Assembly: GCA_002307115.1 (NCBI GenBank)
Contig: DBTP01000192.1
Location: 1-11,312, forward strand
DNA from: Fibrobacter sp. UBA1313
Lineage (GTDB): Bacteria; Fibrobacterota; Fibrobacteria; Fibrobacterales; Fibrobacteraceae
Direction: 5' to 3'
DNA: 11,312 bases
Under the pieces are notes generated by a model. The model saw nothing but the letters and a program-made list of their open reading frames with translations. It searched no databases and was not told where the DNA came from. Both the position numbers and the translations under genes were made by a program. Of the stretch, positions 1 through 6,780 are shown piece after piece (position 1 is the stretch's first letter; each line of letters starts with the position of its first letter).

Positions 1-1410
1 ACTGCGGCATCCAAAGAAATTCAGCGAGGGATTCAAAGACTGCAGAAAGACGGCCGTCGTGTAGTGGCTTATCTGGACGAAGTGCGCCCCTCGGTCATGC
101 TTGCAGCGAGTGCCGCCGACCGCATTGTCTTAGAGCCTTCGGCCCGTGTCACTTATCGAGGCATTGCCGGTGAGGTGCTTTATTATAAGGGATTCTTTGA
201 CTGGATCGGTGTCGACGTTCAGCTTTTGCGTCATGGAGCTTATAAATCTGCAATAGAACCGTACACCGCCGATTCTATGTCGGTGGAAGCGCGTTCCAAT
301 ATGGAAAATTTGTATAAAAAATGGTGGGTGGCTCTTACAGAAGACATCTATGCAAGAAAGGGAAATGCGGGTGCTCTGGATTCCTTTGTAAATAATCCGA
401 AGCTCACTTCAAAGGAAGCGCAAAGAGTTGGACTTGTGGATACCGTTCTTTACTTGGATCAGGTGACGCCTTTTGCTCTCAAGGAATTCTATGATGTCGA
501 TGCCCCGTTTGCCATCGCTTCTACTTGGGCTCCCAAAGAAGATGTCAAATTATTTGATGAAGATTGGCGTACTCGCGGACACATTGCTCTTTTGAATATT
601 GAAGGGACGATTGTGGAAGGCGAAGGCGGCTTCGATCCTCTCTCGATGCAAAGGAGTACGGGGTCAAGTGAAATTTTGGAAATTCTCGATGAAATTCGCA
701 ATGACCCGAAATATGATGCTTTAGTGGTTCGTATCAATTCTCCAGGCGGTGGCGCACAGGCCTCTGATGTGATCTGGCATAGACTACGCTCGTTGTCCGA
801 GGCTGGGTTGCCCATTGTTGCAAGTATTGGAGATGTGGGTGCTTCGGGCGGTTATTACATTGCTTGCGCCGCTGATCGCATCTTGGCAGAGAAGGCGAGT
901 ATTGTCGGTAGCATTGGCATTTTTGGAGGCAAGGTGAATCTTTCTTCTTTGTTCTCTAAATTGAAAATTCGAACGGAGACAGTGAAAACACATGAACACG
1001 CCGATGCTGAAGGGCAAGCGAGAGGTTTCACTGATGGTGAACGTCAAGCGCTCCAAGCTTATATGGATGATTTTTACGAACGTTTCTTGAATGTTGTCTC
1101 TAGAGCGACAAAAATTCCTCACGATAAACTCGATAGCGAACTCGCTGGCGGTCGTGTCTTTACAGGCAGTGAGGCGGTAGCTTCAGGGATGATTCATCAA
1201 ATTGGTGGTATGGATGCGGCCATTGATGAAGCCAAAAAACTCGCGGGGATTCCTGCAAGTAAGCCTGTTGAAGTGGAGTCCCTTCTTGCAGATCGTTCCT
1301 ATTTGGCCCGGAGCTTTAAGGACCAGACACGTCTTTTCCAGTGGGTGAAAACAGTGGAAAAAACTCAAGTATGGGCTCTCGATCCTATTAGTTTTCTAGA
1401 TGTGGAATAG
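1..1410 (+). CDS. sppA: Signal peptide peptidase SppA, 67K type (5' end missing)
   Basis: Membrane-bound serine protease that degrades signal peptides left after secretion. The reading frame is open from base 1, so the gene starts left of the window; the in-frame GTG at 64 is internal. The Ser/Lys dyad is visible: Lys at 244-246 (in GAYKSAIEP) and Ser at 844-846 (in GASGGYY). They are 200 codons apart, the same separation as Lys209/Ser409 in E. coli SppA. By that alignment about 127 N-terminal residues, including the membrane anchor, lie outside. 469 residues are present, covering both tandem SppA/ClpP-like domains (Lys in the first, Ser in the second). The frame ends with TAG; the next gene begins 13 bases later, which suggests one operon. 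The family call is very secure. Confidence 0.95.
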   Translation, partial: TAASKEIQRGIQRLQKDGRRVVAYLDEVRPSVMLAASAADRIVLEPSARVTYRGIAGEVLYYKGFFDWIGVDVQLLRHGAYKSAIEPYTADSMSVEARSNMENLYKKWWVALTEDIYARKGNAGALDSFVNNPKLTSKEAQRVGLVDTVLYLDQVTPFALKEFYDVDAPFAIASTWAPKEDVKLFDEDWRTRGHIALLNIEGTIVEGEGGFDPLSMQRSTGSSEILEILDEIRNDPKYDALVVRINSPGGGAQASDVIWHRLRSLSEAGLPIVASIGDVGASGGYYIACAADRILAEKASIVGSIGIFGGKVNLSSLFSKLKIRTETVKTHEHADAEGQARGFTDGERQALQAYMDDFYERFLNVVSRATKIPHDKLDSELAGGRVFTGSEAVASGMIHQIGGMDAAIDEAKKLAGIPASKPVEVESLLADRSYLARSFKDQTRLFQWVKTVEKTQVWALDPISFLDVE

Positions 1411-1423
1411 TTAGGTTTAATGT

Positions 1424-2497
1424 ATGTTAGAAATTGTATTGACGCTGTTGGGTTGTTTATTCGCTTCCGCCTTTTGCTCGGTGACAGAAGCGGCTTTTTA
1501 CAGCATCCCCAAAACCACAGTAGAAAATTTGGTGCAAAGAGGCTCTTTTACTGGGAAATATATCAGTCATGTAAAATCAAATATTGATCGCTATATTGCT
1601 TCGGTGCTTATTTTGAATACAGTGGCGAATACTATGGGTGTGTATTTGGTAACAACCCTTGCTGTCACTCGATTGAGCCATCAAGCACAATTTATTCTTC
1701 CTTTTATTCTTACCATTTTGATTCTTCTCTTTGGTGAAATAACGCCTAAGACCATAGGTGTAAAACAAGCAAAAAATGTCGCGCCACTTTCAGCGGTGCC
1801 CATGTATTACATCACCAGAATTTTGCAATGGACCGGTCTTATCTGGTTGTGTCTTACGATCACGAAACATTGGACTCGTTCCAAAGCAGCCAAAGTTCCA
1901 GACGTCAGTATTGAGGACATCAATAGTTTGGTGAGTTTGGGTCTACGTGAAGATGTGATTGATCGCCAGCAAGCTTCTGTTATCAAAAATATATTGGCTT
2001 TGAAATCGGTTCCAGTCCGGAAAGTGATGACGCCGAGGCAAGTGGTTTTTGCGCTCCCTGCGAACAAGACAATTGGTGAAGCAATTGATGAAAATGGAAA
2101 TTGGCCTTATTCTCGCATTCCACTCTATGGAGAGAATAAGGAAACATGGGTAGGGGTTATTTTGCGTCGCGATGCCTATAATCATTTAGCGGAGGGGCAT
2201 CGTGAAGTTCCCTTACGAAAAATGATGCGCCCTCTACAATTTATCCCTGATAGTCTTACTTTGGATAAGTTATTACTTCGCTTCTTGAAACAGCGAGGTC
2301 ACATTGTGGGGGTCATTGATGAGTGGGGCTCGATTGCGGGTATTGCCTCTTTAGAAGATGTCCTTGAAGAAATTCTCGGGCGTGAAATTGTGGATGAGTT
2401 TGATGAAAATGTAGATTTGCAAGAACACGCTCGTCGCAAGAGCAAAGCACTGGCCTTTCTAAAGGCTCATGAACGAATGAATAGGGAAAAAATATGA
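1424..2497 (+). CDS. CNNM (DUF21) transmembrane + CBS-pair protein, CorC/HlyC-like, short form
   Basis: 357-residue membrane protein. Residues about 1-150 form a CNNM/DUF21 domain with four predicted membrane segments (about 2-24, 58-82, 90-107, 121-147). It carries the family signatures S19..TEAAF, LILNTVANT (62-70) and FGEITPKTIG (103-112). Residues about 200-325 form two CBS motifs (MTP..., then VGVIDEWGSIAGIASLEDV near 295-313). Relatives are linked to Mg2+/Co2+ efflux or resistance, often with adenine-nucleotide sensing by the CBS pair. The C-terminal CorC_HlyC domain of longer homologues is absent; the protein ends in a basic tail about 30 residues after the CBS pair. Start: the ATG at 1424 keeps the family N-terminus; the ATG at 1420 is in another frame. 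The SD is weak. The stop overlaps the next start (ATGA at 2494-2497), so translation is probably coupled. The transported ion cannot be inferred. Confidence 0.88.
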   Translation: MLEIVLTLLGCLFASAFCSVTEAAFYSIPKTTVENLVQRGSFTGKYISHVKSNIDRYIASVLILNTVANTMGVYLVTTLAVTRLSHQAQFILPFILTILILLFGEITPKTIGVKQAKNVAPLSAVPMYYITRILQWTGLIWLCLTITKHWTRSKAAKVPDVSIEDINSLVSLGLREDVIDRQQASVIKNILALKSVPVRKVMTPRQVVFALPANKTIGEAIDENGNWPYSRIPLYGENKETWVGVILRRDAYNHLAEGHREVPLRKMMRPLQFIPDSLTLDKLLLRFLKQRGHIVGVIDEWGSIAGIASLEDVLEEILGREIVDEFDENVDLQEHARRKSKALAFLKAHERMNREKI

Positions 2498-3330
2498 TTC
2501 ATGAAATAGCCCCTCGCGTGATGCATAATGAATTTCGTTCGCAATTTCCTTTGGCGACGGATTACCTATTTTACTTTGAGGGTGAAGATGTCTTGCTTTT
2601 CAAAAACGGGGAGTCTTCTACTCTACCGACATTTGAAAAAATTGCCGCTGATAATGAGGGATTATTCCCTTTAGCTCATTATCTTTTTTCTATTGATGAA
2701 ACGGCATTTTTCTTAACAGAAAAAAAACCTGTGGCATTAAATGATTCTTTTGTGATGGAATCGGTTCGTTGTTTCCGCCATTTTGCGGAACCGTGGCTTG
2801 GCTTTGCGGGTGCTACCGCGTCACATTTGTGGGGCTGGGAACGTGTGAACAAATTTTGTGGTGTTTGTGGTTCGAAAATGGACCGACACAAAAAGGAACG
2901 GGCTTTCACATGCTCTCATTGTGAGAATATTGTTTATTCTCGCATTGCCCCTGTGGTCATCGTTGCGGTGAACTCTGGTGATAAATTATTGATGGCTCGC
3001 AATCTGAATAATTCTATTCAGAAACTCTTTTTGGTTTCGGGATTTGTGGATGTGGGTGAAAGTTTAGAAGAAGCCGTGGTTCGTGAAGTCAAGGAAGAAA
3101 TGGGGATAGCGATTAAAAATATTCGTTATATCACAAGTCAGCCTTGGGGTTTCTCCAATTCCCTGATTGCGGGTTTCACGGCGGAATTAGAGGGCGATGG
3201 AACACTCCATATCCAAGAAGATGAAATTGCGGAAGCGGCTTGGGTCGAGCGAAAGGACATCCCAGAATATGACCCCAGTCTCAGCATTTCAAGCTTGTTG
3301 ATTGAAATGTTTCGAAAACAACAATTGTAG
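2494..3330 (+). CDS. nudC: NADH pyrophosphatase / NAD-RNA decapping Nudix hydrolase NudC
   Basis: 278 residues, with the full NudC architecture: an N-terminal NUDIX-like domain (about 1-115), a zinc ribbon with Cys122, Cys125, Cys140 and Cys143, then the catalytic Nudix domain. The Nudix box at 183-205 fits G-x5-E-x7-REVxEExG exactly (G183, E189, REVKEEMGI 197-205). The NudC-specific SQPW follows at 215-218 (SQPWGFSNSL here, SQPWPFPQSL in E. coli). The family hydrolyses NAD(H) to NMN(H) and AMP, and in E. coli removes 5' NAD caps from RNA; Mg2+ or Mn2+ is the cofactor. The start ATG overlaps the preceding stop by 4 bases and has an AGGGA SD at 2483-2487. The protein is slightly longer than the 257-residue E. 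coli enzyme. Very likely functional. Confidence 0.95.
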   Translation: MIHEIAPRVMHNEFRSQFPLATDYLFYFEGEDVLLFKNGESSTLPTFEKIAADNEGLFPLAHYLFSIDETAFFLTEKKPVALNDSFVMESVRCFRHFAEPWLGFAGATASHLWGWERVNKFCGVCGSKMDRHKKERAFTCSHCENIVYSRIAPVVIVAVNSGDKLLMARNLNNSIQKLFLVSGFVDVGESLEEAVVREVKEEMGIAIKNIRYITSQPWGFSNSLIAGFTAELEGDGTLHIQEDEIAEAAWVERKDIPEYDPSLSISSLLIEMFRKQQL

Positions 3331-3341
3331 AGGTTCTGCCA

Positions 3342-4271
3342 TTGGTAACCGCGGGCATTGATTTTATAGGTGACATTCATGGTCATCGAGAAAAATTAGA
3401 AGCGCTGTTGTCGCTTTTGGGTTATAGTAAGCAAGGTGGAGCCTATTGTCATCCAGAGCGCGTTGTGCTCTTTTTGGGCGACTATCTGGATCGAGGTCCG
3501 GATGTGCGTGGTGCTGTAAATATCGTGCGTGCAATGGTCGATGCGGGTTCTGCAACGGCACTTTTGGGGAACCATGAATTCAATGCGCTTGCCTTTTGGA
3601 TTAAGCGATCTGAAGGGGGGTATCTTCGTGAACACACAATTAATAAAATCCTGATTCATGTAGAGACAATGCGCTCTTATCAAAAATATCAATCCGAATT
3701 TCGTGAAATGCTGCGTTGGCTGTACACATTACCCCTGTATGTTGAAACAGACACATTTCGAGCTCAACATGCTTGCTGGGATTCGTTTTATATGGAACCA
3801 TTGAAAAAACTCGGTGTTACCACTCTGGAAAATGAAGATCGAGTACGCCGTTGTTGCGATAAGAAAGACTCTTTATATTGGCCCATTGATCGACTTTTGA
3901 AGGGTCCCGAAGTTCCCCTTCCTGAAGGCGTCTCTTTTTATGACAGTGAAGGCGTTCGCCGCGTTCGGACGCGCATCTGCTGGTGGAAAAATCCTCAAGG
4001 GAAAACGATCAGCGAATTAGCGATACAGTCGGGGGTGGACTTTCCAGAGTGTTTGTACCCGTTAGAAACGGATACTTCCAATTATTATGGAGAATCAGAA
4101 CGCCCTGTCTTTTTTGGACATTATTGGCTTGCTGGAAGTCCTTTACTTTTTCGCGAAAATGTGTGTTGTCTCGATTATAGCGTTGCCTCTTACAAAGGCA
4201 ATGGGACGCTTGCTGCCTACCGATTTGATGGAGAACAAAGGCTGGATAACCGAAAAATAGTTTATGTCTAA
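3342..4271 (+). CDS. PPP-family metallophosphatase (ApaH/PrpE-like), TTG start
   Basis: 309-residue calcineurin-like phosphoesterase. All PPP signatures are present in order: GDIHGH (10-15), GDYLDRGP (46-53) and GNHE (76-79), then His143 (AQHACWD) and His260 (FGHYW). Together these supply the expected two-metal ligands (D11, H13, D47, N77, H143, H260). Homologues are often annotated bis(5'-nucleosyl)-tetraphosphatase (ApaH/PrpE-like) or serine/threonine phosphatase; the sequence alone does not settle the substrate. The C-terminal CLDYSVA...AAYRFDGE segment is typical of a bacterial branch of this family. Start: TTG at 3342, with AGAGG at 3329-3333 about 8 bases upstream; there is no ATG near the conserved N-terminus. 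It lies 11 bases after nudC and is convergent with the EAL gene, with only 5 bases between the stops and no clear terminator. Confidence 0.88.
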   Translation: MVTAGIDFIGDIHGHREKLEALLSLLGYSKQGGAYCHPERVVLFLGDYLDRGPDVRGAVNIVRAMVDAGSATALLGNHEFNALAFWIKRSEGGYLREHTINKILIHVETMRSYQKYQSEFREMLRWLYTLPLYVETDTFRAQHACWDSFYMEPLKKLGVTTLENEDRVRRCCDKKDSLYWPIDRLLKGPEVPLPEGVSFYDSEGVRRVRTRICWWKNPQGKTISELAIQSGVDFPECLYPLETDTSNYYGESERPVFFGHYWLAGSPLLFRENVCCLDYSVASYKGNGTLAAYRFDGEQRLDNRKIVYV

Positions 4272-4276
4272 ATGGC

Positions 4277-5947
4277 CTAAAATTTATTGAGATTTTTTTG
4301 ATGTTGGGTGAGCCAGACTGAAAAATCTTTCGCGGAAAGAGGCTTGGCAAATAAGTAACCTTGCGCAATATCGCATTCTAAGGCTCCCAGACAATTGTAG
4401 GCTTCTTGGGTTTCAACGCCTTCTGCGACCGTTTTCATTCCCATTTTGTGAGCGAGCATAATGGCCGCTTCTACAATATGGATCGCGCCTTCATCCTCTG
4501 GTAATTTGCGAATAAAAGATTGGTCTATTTTGATATAGTTAAGGGGTAGTTTATGGAGGTACTGCAAGGATGAAAACCCCGTTCCAAAGTCATCGAGTGA
4601 AATCGCTATTTGGTGGTCTGAGAGTTTCTGCAATTCTCGAATGGATCTATTCATATCCAACATAAGGGTACTTTCGGTAATTTCGAGTTCTAATAAATTA
4701 CTGTTTAGGTTATAGCTCTGCAGTCGATCTCGTACTGATTCTACAAAATCAGGTTGCAAAAGATTACGGGTTGAAATATTCACTGCCGTAGGGATGTGGA
4801 GTCCTTCTTGTTTCCATAAAACTAACTGAGCCATTGCTTGGTCAAGTGCAAATTCAGTAACGATTTGGATCAATGTACTTTGCTCTGCACGAGGAATAAA
4901 AATACTCGGAGGAATATTTCCCAGTTTGGGATGATTCCAACGCATAAGCGCTTCAACGCTGTGTAATTTTCCTGTACCAAATTCTATTTTTGGTTGGTAA
5001 TGCATGGTGAGTTGGCCCTCTCCAATAGCATTTTTCAATTCGCCAAGCATTCGCAAATTTTGTTTTGTGGTAACGCCAATCGCTGGGTTGTAGACGACGC
5101 TTTCTTGGATTTTACCAGTTGCCACTAATAACGCCGCTTCTGCTTTTTGCAAATAAACGTCGGGAGAGTCAATCACATGCGGGAATACGACATAACCTAA
5201 TCGAGTATCTATATGAATGGGGATGCCATTAAAAAGAAAAGGAAGTCTAAAGCGATTGACCAGCTCTTCTACTTGTTCGTTAAGTTCATCGGGATTTTGA
5301 TTTCTGAGTAAAAGAGCCAATTGTTCAGAGTCCGTACGATAAATAAGTTCGTTGTTTGGCAGTGCCAACTTAAATCGCATTGCAAATTGCTTAATCGCTT
5401 CTTCTATGATTGAAAAACCAAAGGCCGACTTAAGTTCCGTTACGTTATCAAACGAAAGAACCATTAAAACAAAATCGCCTTGAGTATTTTCTTTTCCCTT
5501 TAAAAAGGACAGTTGATGAAAAAGGGCGCTGCGGTTGGGTAGCTTTGTTATGGGATCGTGCTTGGATATCCATTTGAGATGTTTTAAATAGGAATAGGCA
5601 CAATCAGAGGCAAAGCCACTGAGTCCCCCAATCAGAGTAAAGAAAATAGTGCGATAAAGCCAGTTTAATGTGGATTGTGATTCATTGGTCAAAACGTCCA
5701 ATGGCATGAATGGCCCCAAAATCAAGCCTCCAAGAACGCCAAAAACTAACCCACCGCGAGAACCCAGAAGTAGCCCCGCAAGAAGAACCGGAAAATACAT
5801 GGAGTGGGAAAAAACAAATTTCACGCCACCGGTGGAAAGAACAATCACATAAACCGCGCCCATCATAATCAACAATAAGGGAACAAGATATTTGCGGAGG
5901 ACTTTTTGGTTCCGAAATAACTCAGAAAGTAAGCGGACTTGATCCAT
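4277..5947 (-). CDS. Membrane-anchored degenerate-GGDEF/EAL protein, probable c-di-GMP phosphodiesterase
   Basis: 556 residues. Residues about 20-115 are hydrophobic, with three or four membrane segments (about 20-40, 50-80, 95-115); the YFPVLLAGLLLGSRGG stretch resembles membrane sensor regions of some histidine kinases (inference). A GGDEF domain follows (DPITKLPNRS 131-140), but its active-site loop reads RTDSEQL (204-210) instead of RxGGDEF, so cyclase activity is very unlikely. The EAL domain (about 300-545) keeps the catalytic set: E332 of EAL, N390, E422, D452/D453 (DDFGTG), K473, E509 and Q529 (CDIAQGYLF). It should therefore hydrolyse c-di-GMP to pGpG, perhaps controlled by the dead GGDEF domain or the membrane part. 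The start ATG at 5947 has a strong SD (AAGGAG, complement of 5952-5957) only about 4 bases away. It is the only gene on this strand and looks more A+T-rich than the ribosomal genes. Confidence 0.92.
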   Translation of the reverse strand: MDQVRLLSELFRNQKVLRKYLVPLLLIMMGAVYVIVLSTGGVKFVFSHSMYFPVLLAGLLLGSRGGLVFGVLGGLILGPFMPLDVLTNESQSTLNWLYRTIFFTLIGGLSGFASDCAYSYLKHLKWISKHDPITKLPNRSALFHQLSFLKGKENTQGDFVLMVLSFDNVTELKSAFGFSIIEEAIKQFAMRFKLALPNNELIYRTDSEQLALLLRNQNPDELNEQVEELVNRFRLPFLFNGIPIHIDTRLGYVVFPHVIDSPDVYLQKAEAALLVATGKIQESVVYNPAIGVTTKQNLRMLGELKNAIGEGQLTMHYQPKIEFGTGKLHSVEALMRWNHPKLGNIPPSIFIPRAEQSTLIQIVTEFALDQAMAQLVLWKQEGLHIPTAVNISTRNLLQPDFVESVRDRLQSYNLNSNLLELEITESTLMLDMNRSIRELQKLSDHQIAISLDDFGTGFSSLQYLHKLPLNYIKIDQSFIRKLPEDEGAIHIVEAAIMLAHKMGMKTVAEGVETQEAYNCLGALECDIAQGYLFAKPLSAKDFSVWLTQHQKNLNKF

Positions 5948-5990
5948 AATACTCCTTTATCCCCGTTTACAAAGAAAAGAGAAAAAAAAG

Positions 5991-6017
5991 ACATATTCCC
6001 TTATTCATAAAATATGT
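5991..6017. repeat. Inverted repeat ACATATT-N13-AATATGT
   Basis: Perfect 7-bp inverted repeat (5991-5997 and 6011-6017) with a 13-base spacer, 44-70 bases upstream of the EAL gene start. It sits just downstream of the candidate -10 box for that gene, a position compatible with an operator. No regulator is identified; A/T-rich surroundings make chance occurrence plausible. Confidence 0.45.
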
Positions 6018-6025
6018 GCAAATGA

Positions 6026-6054
6026 ACTATATCTTATCGAAAAAATACATCATA
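6026..6054 (-). promoter_or_regulatory. Candidate promoter for the EAL gene
   Basis: On the minus strand, TATAGT (complement of 6026-6031) matches the sigma70 -10 box at 5 of 6 positions. A poor -35 match, TTATGA, lies about 18 bases upstream. Initiation near 6019 would give a leader of about 70 bases. The -35 is weak and the region is A/T-rich, so chance matches are common. Confidence 0.25.
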
Positions 6055-6153
6055 ATGTTGATTTTTTAACAAAAACAGGTTTATGTAAGAATTGACCTTC
6101 AGTTTTACCGAGCTAGTGGCTCGTGTGTATTTTTATGAAAAAAAACAAATTTT

Positions 6154-6182
6154 ATTATTATAATTAATTTAATTATAATAAT
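6154..6182. repeat. 29-bp A/T-only perfect palindrome
   Basis: The left arm 6154-6167 (ATTATTATAATTAA) is exactly the reverse complement of 6169-6182, with a single central base at 6168. No G or C occurs in the palindrome. It lies 31 bases upstream of the TATAAT box proposed for rplM, where an UP element or an architectural-protein or regulator site would be expected. The symmetry is read directly; the function is inferred. Confidence 0.7.
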
Positions 6183-6190
6183 TGATATGA

Positions 6191-6219
6191 TGTTTTAACT
6201 ATGTTTTACAAAGTATAAT
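6191..6219 (+). promoter_or_regulatory. Candidate promoter of rplM-rpsI
   Basis: A consensus -10 TATAAT lies at 6214-6219. At 17-bp spacing the -35 would be TGTTTT (6191-6196), a poor match. A long A/T tract upstream (about 6125-6190) could act as an UP element, as often seen at ribosomal-protein promoters. The start would be near 6226, giving a leader of about 100 bases before rplM. Confidence 0.45.
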
Positions 6220-6225
6220 CAAAAA

Positions 6226-6325
6226 TGAGCGTTTTATTGCCCTTGCAAATTAGATTTGCAATTCTATTTTTGTCCCCGAACATGTCGGAACGTCCCTGTT
6301 CCAACAGTAACTTTAGAGGATCAAC
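6226..6325 (+). promoter_or_regulatory. Structured rplM 5' leader, possible L13 autoregulatory element
   Basis: An 8-bp perfect hairpin TTGCAAAT-TAG-ATTTGCAA (6243-6261) is followed by a T-rich run (6262-6271). Two short stems follow that share bases and so exclude each other: CCGA/TCGG (6276-6279 with 6285-6288) and GGAAC/GTTCC (6287-6291 with 6298-6302). A GTCCC motif occurs twice (6272-6276, 6292-6296). The SD AGAGGA (6315-6320) lies 5 bases before the rplM ATG. L13 operons are autoregulated through leader structures in several bacterial groups; I do not recognise this as a named family. Confidence 0.4.
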
Positions 6326-6754
6326 ATGAAAACCATTATGGTGAACCCCAAGACAGTCGCTCACAAGTGGATAATTGTCGATGCCGCCGAGAAACCTCTT
6401 GGCCGCGTTTCTTGTGAAGTGGCACGTCTGCTTATGGGCAAACACAAGGCTATCTATTCCCCAAACGTTGATACAGGTGATTTTGTTGTCGTGATTAACG
6501 CTGCAAAAGTTGCTTTGACGGGCAAGAAAGCGGATCAAAAACAATACTTTCATCATACCGGTATGATGGGTGGCGAACGCTGGATCGCATACAAGGATTT
6601 GCTCGCTAAGAAGCCTACTCAGCCGTTAGAAGATGCTATCTGGGGCATGCTCCCACACAGCAATCTCGGCCGTAAGATGATTAAGAAACTGAAAGTCTAC
6701 GCAGGTGCTGAACATCCGCACTTAGCGCAAAACCCCGAAACCGTGTCCCTCTAA
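6326..6754 (+). CDS. rplM: 50S ribosomal protein L13
   Basis: 142 residues, the normal length for L13, a 23S rRNA-binding protein that acts early in large-subunit assembly. The family signatures are clear: KWIIVDA...PLGRVSCEVARLL (14-36), YSPNVDTGDFVVVINA (44-59), and GMLPHSNLG...LKVYAGAEHPHLAQ (107-135). SD AGAGGA lies 5 bases upstream of the ATG. First gene of its transcription unit, preceded by a promoter candidate and a structured leader. rpsI follows after 23 bases, the near-universal L13-S9 pairing. Confidence 0.98.
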   Translation: MKTIMVNPKTVAHKWIIVDAAEKPLGRVSCEVARLLMGKHKAIYSPNVDTGDFVVVINAAKVALTGKKADQKQYFHHTGMMGGERWIAYKDLLAKKPTQPLEDAIWGMLPHSNLGRKMIKKLKVYAGAEHPHLAQNPETVSL

Positions 6755-6764
6755 TTTAGAGAAC

Positions 6765-6780
6765 GGAGGATAAATCTATC
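6765..6780 (+). promoter_or_regulatory. rpsI SD with an ATC start codon
   Basis: GGAGG at 6765-6769 is the core of one of the strongest SD sequences in the window. The in-frame ATC at 6778-6780 lies 8 bases after it, where ATG would be expected. The frame has a stop (TAG) at 6757-6759 and then AGA ACG GAG GAT AAA TCT ATC GCT, so no standard start codon exists upstream of the conserved S9 N-terminus. Confidence 0.75.

Larger units (their letters stand above)
5948..6325. other. Divergent AT-rich intergenic region, no gene seen
   Basis: 378 bases between the start of the leftward EAL gene and the start of rplM. I find no credible ORF and no tRNA. It holds, left to right: the EAL gene SD; an inverted repeat (5991-6017); a possible leftward promoter; a small GC-rich hairpin, CGAGC-TAGTG-GCTCG (6109-6123); a long A+T tract with a 29-bp palindrome (6154-6182); a rightward TATAAT box (6214-6219); and the structured rplM leader. 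The composition is far more A/T-rich than the coding sequence on either side. Confidence 0.8.

Noticed and set aside
64..66. GTG at 64 as the sppA start
   Set aside because: The frame is open to base 1 and the homologous protein extends about 127 residues further upstream of the Lys region; this codon is internal.
4260..4310. Bidirectional terminator between the convergent genes
   Set aside because: Only weak A/T pairing near 4280-4306 and no GC-rich stem; transcription may end inside the opposing gene or by Rho.
6109..6134. CGAGC-TAGTG-GCTCG hairpin with a T-rich tail as a terminator
   Set aside because: The stem is only 5 bp, the T run does not follow directly, and no rightward gene precedes it in the divergent region. 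It is kept only as a note in the intergenic entry.
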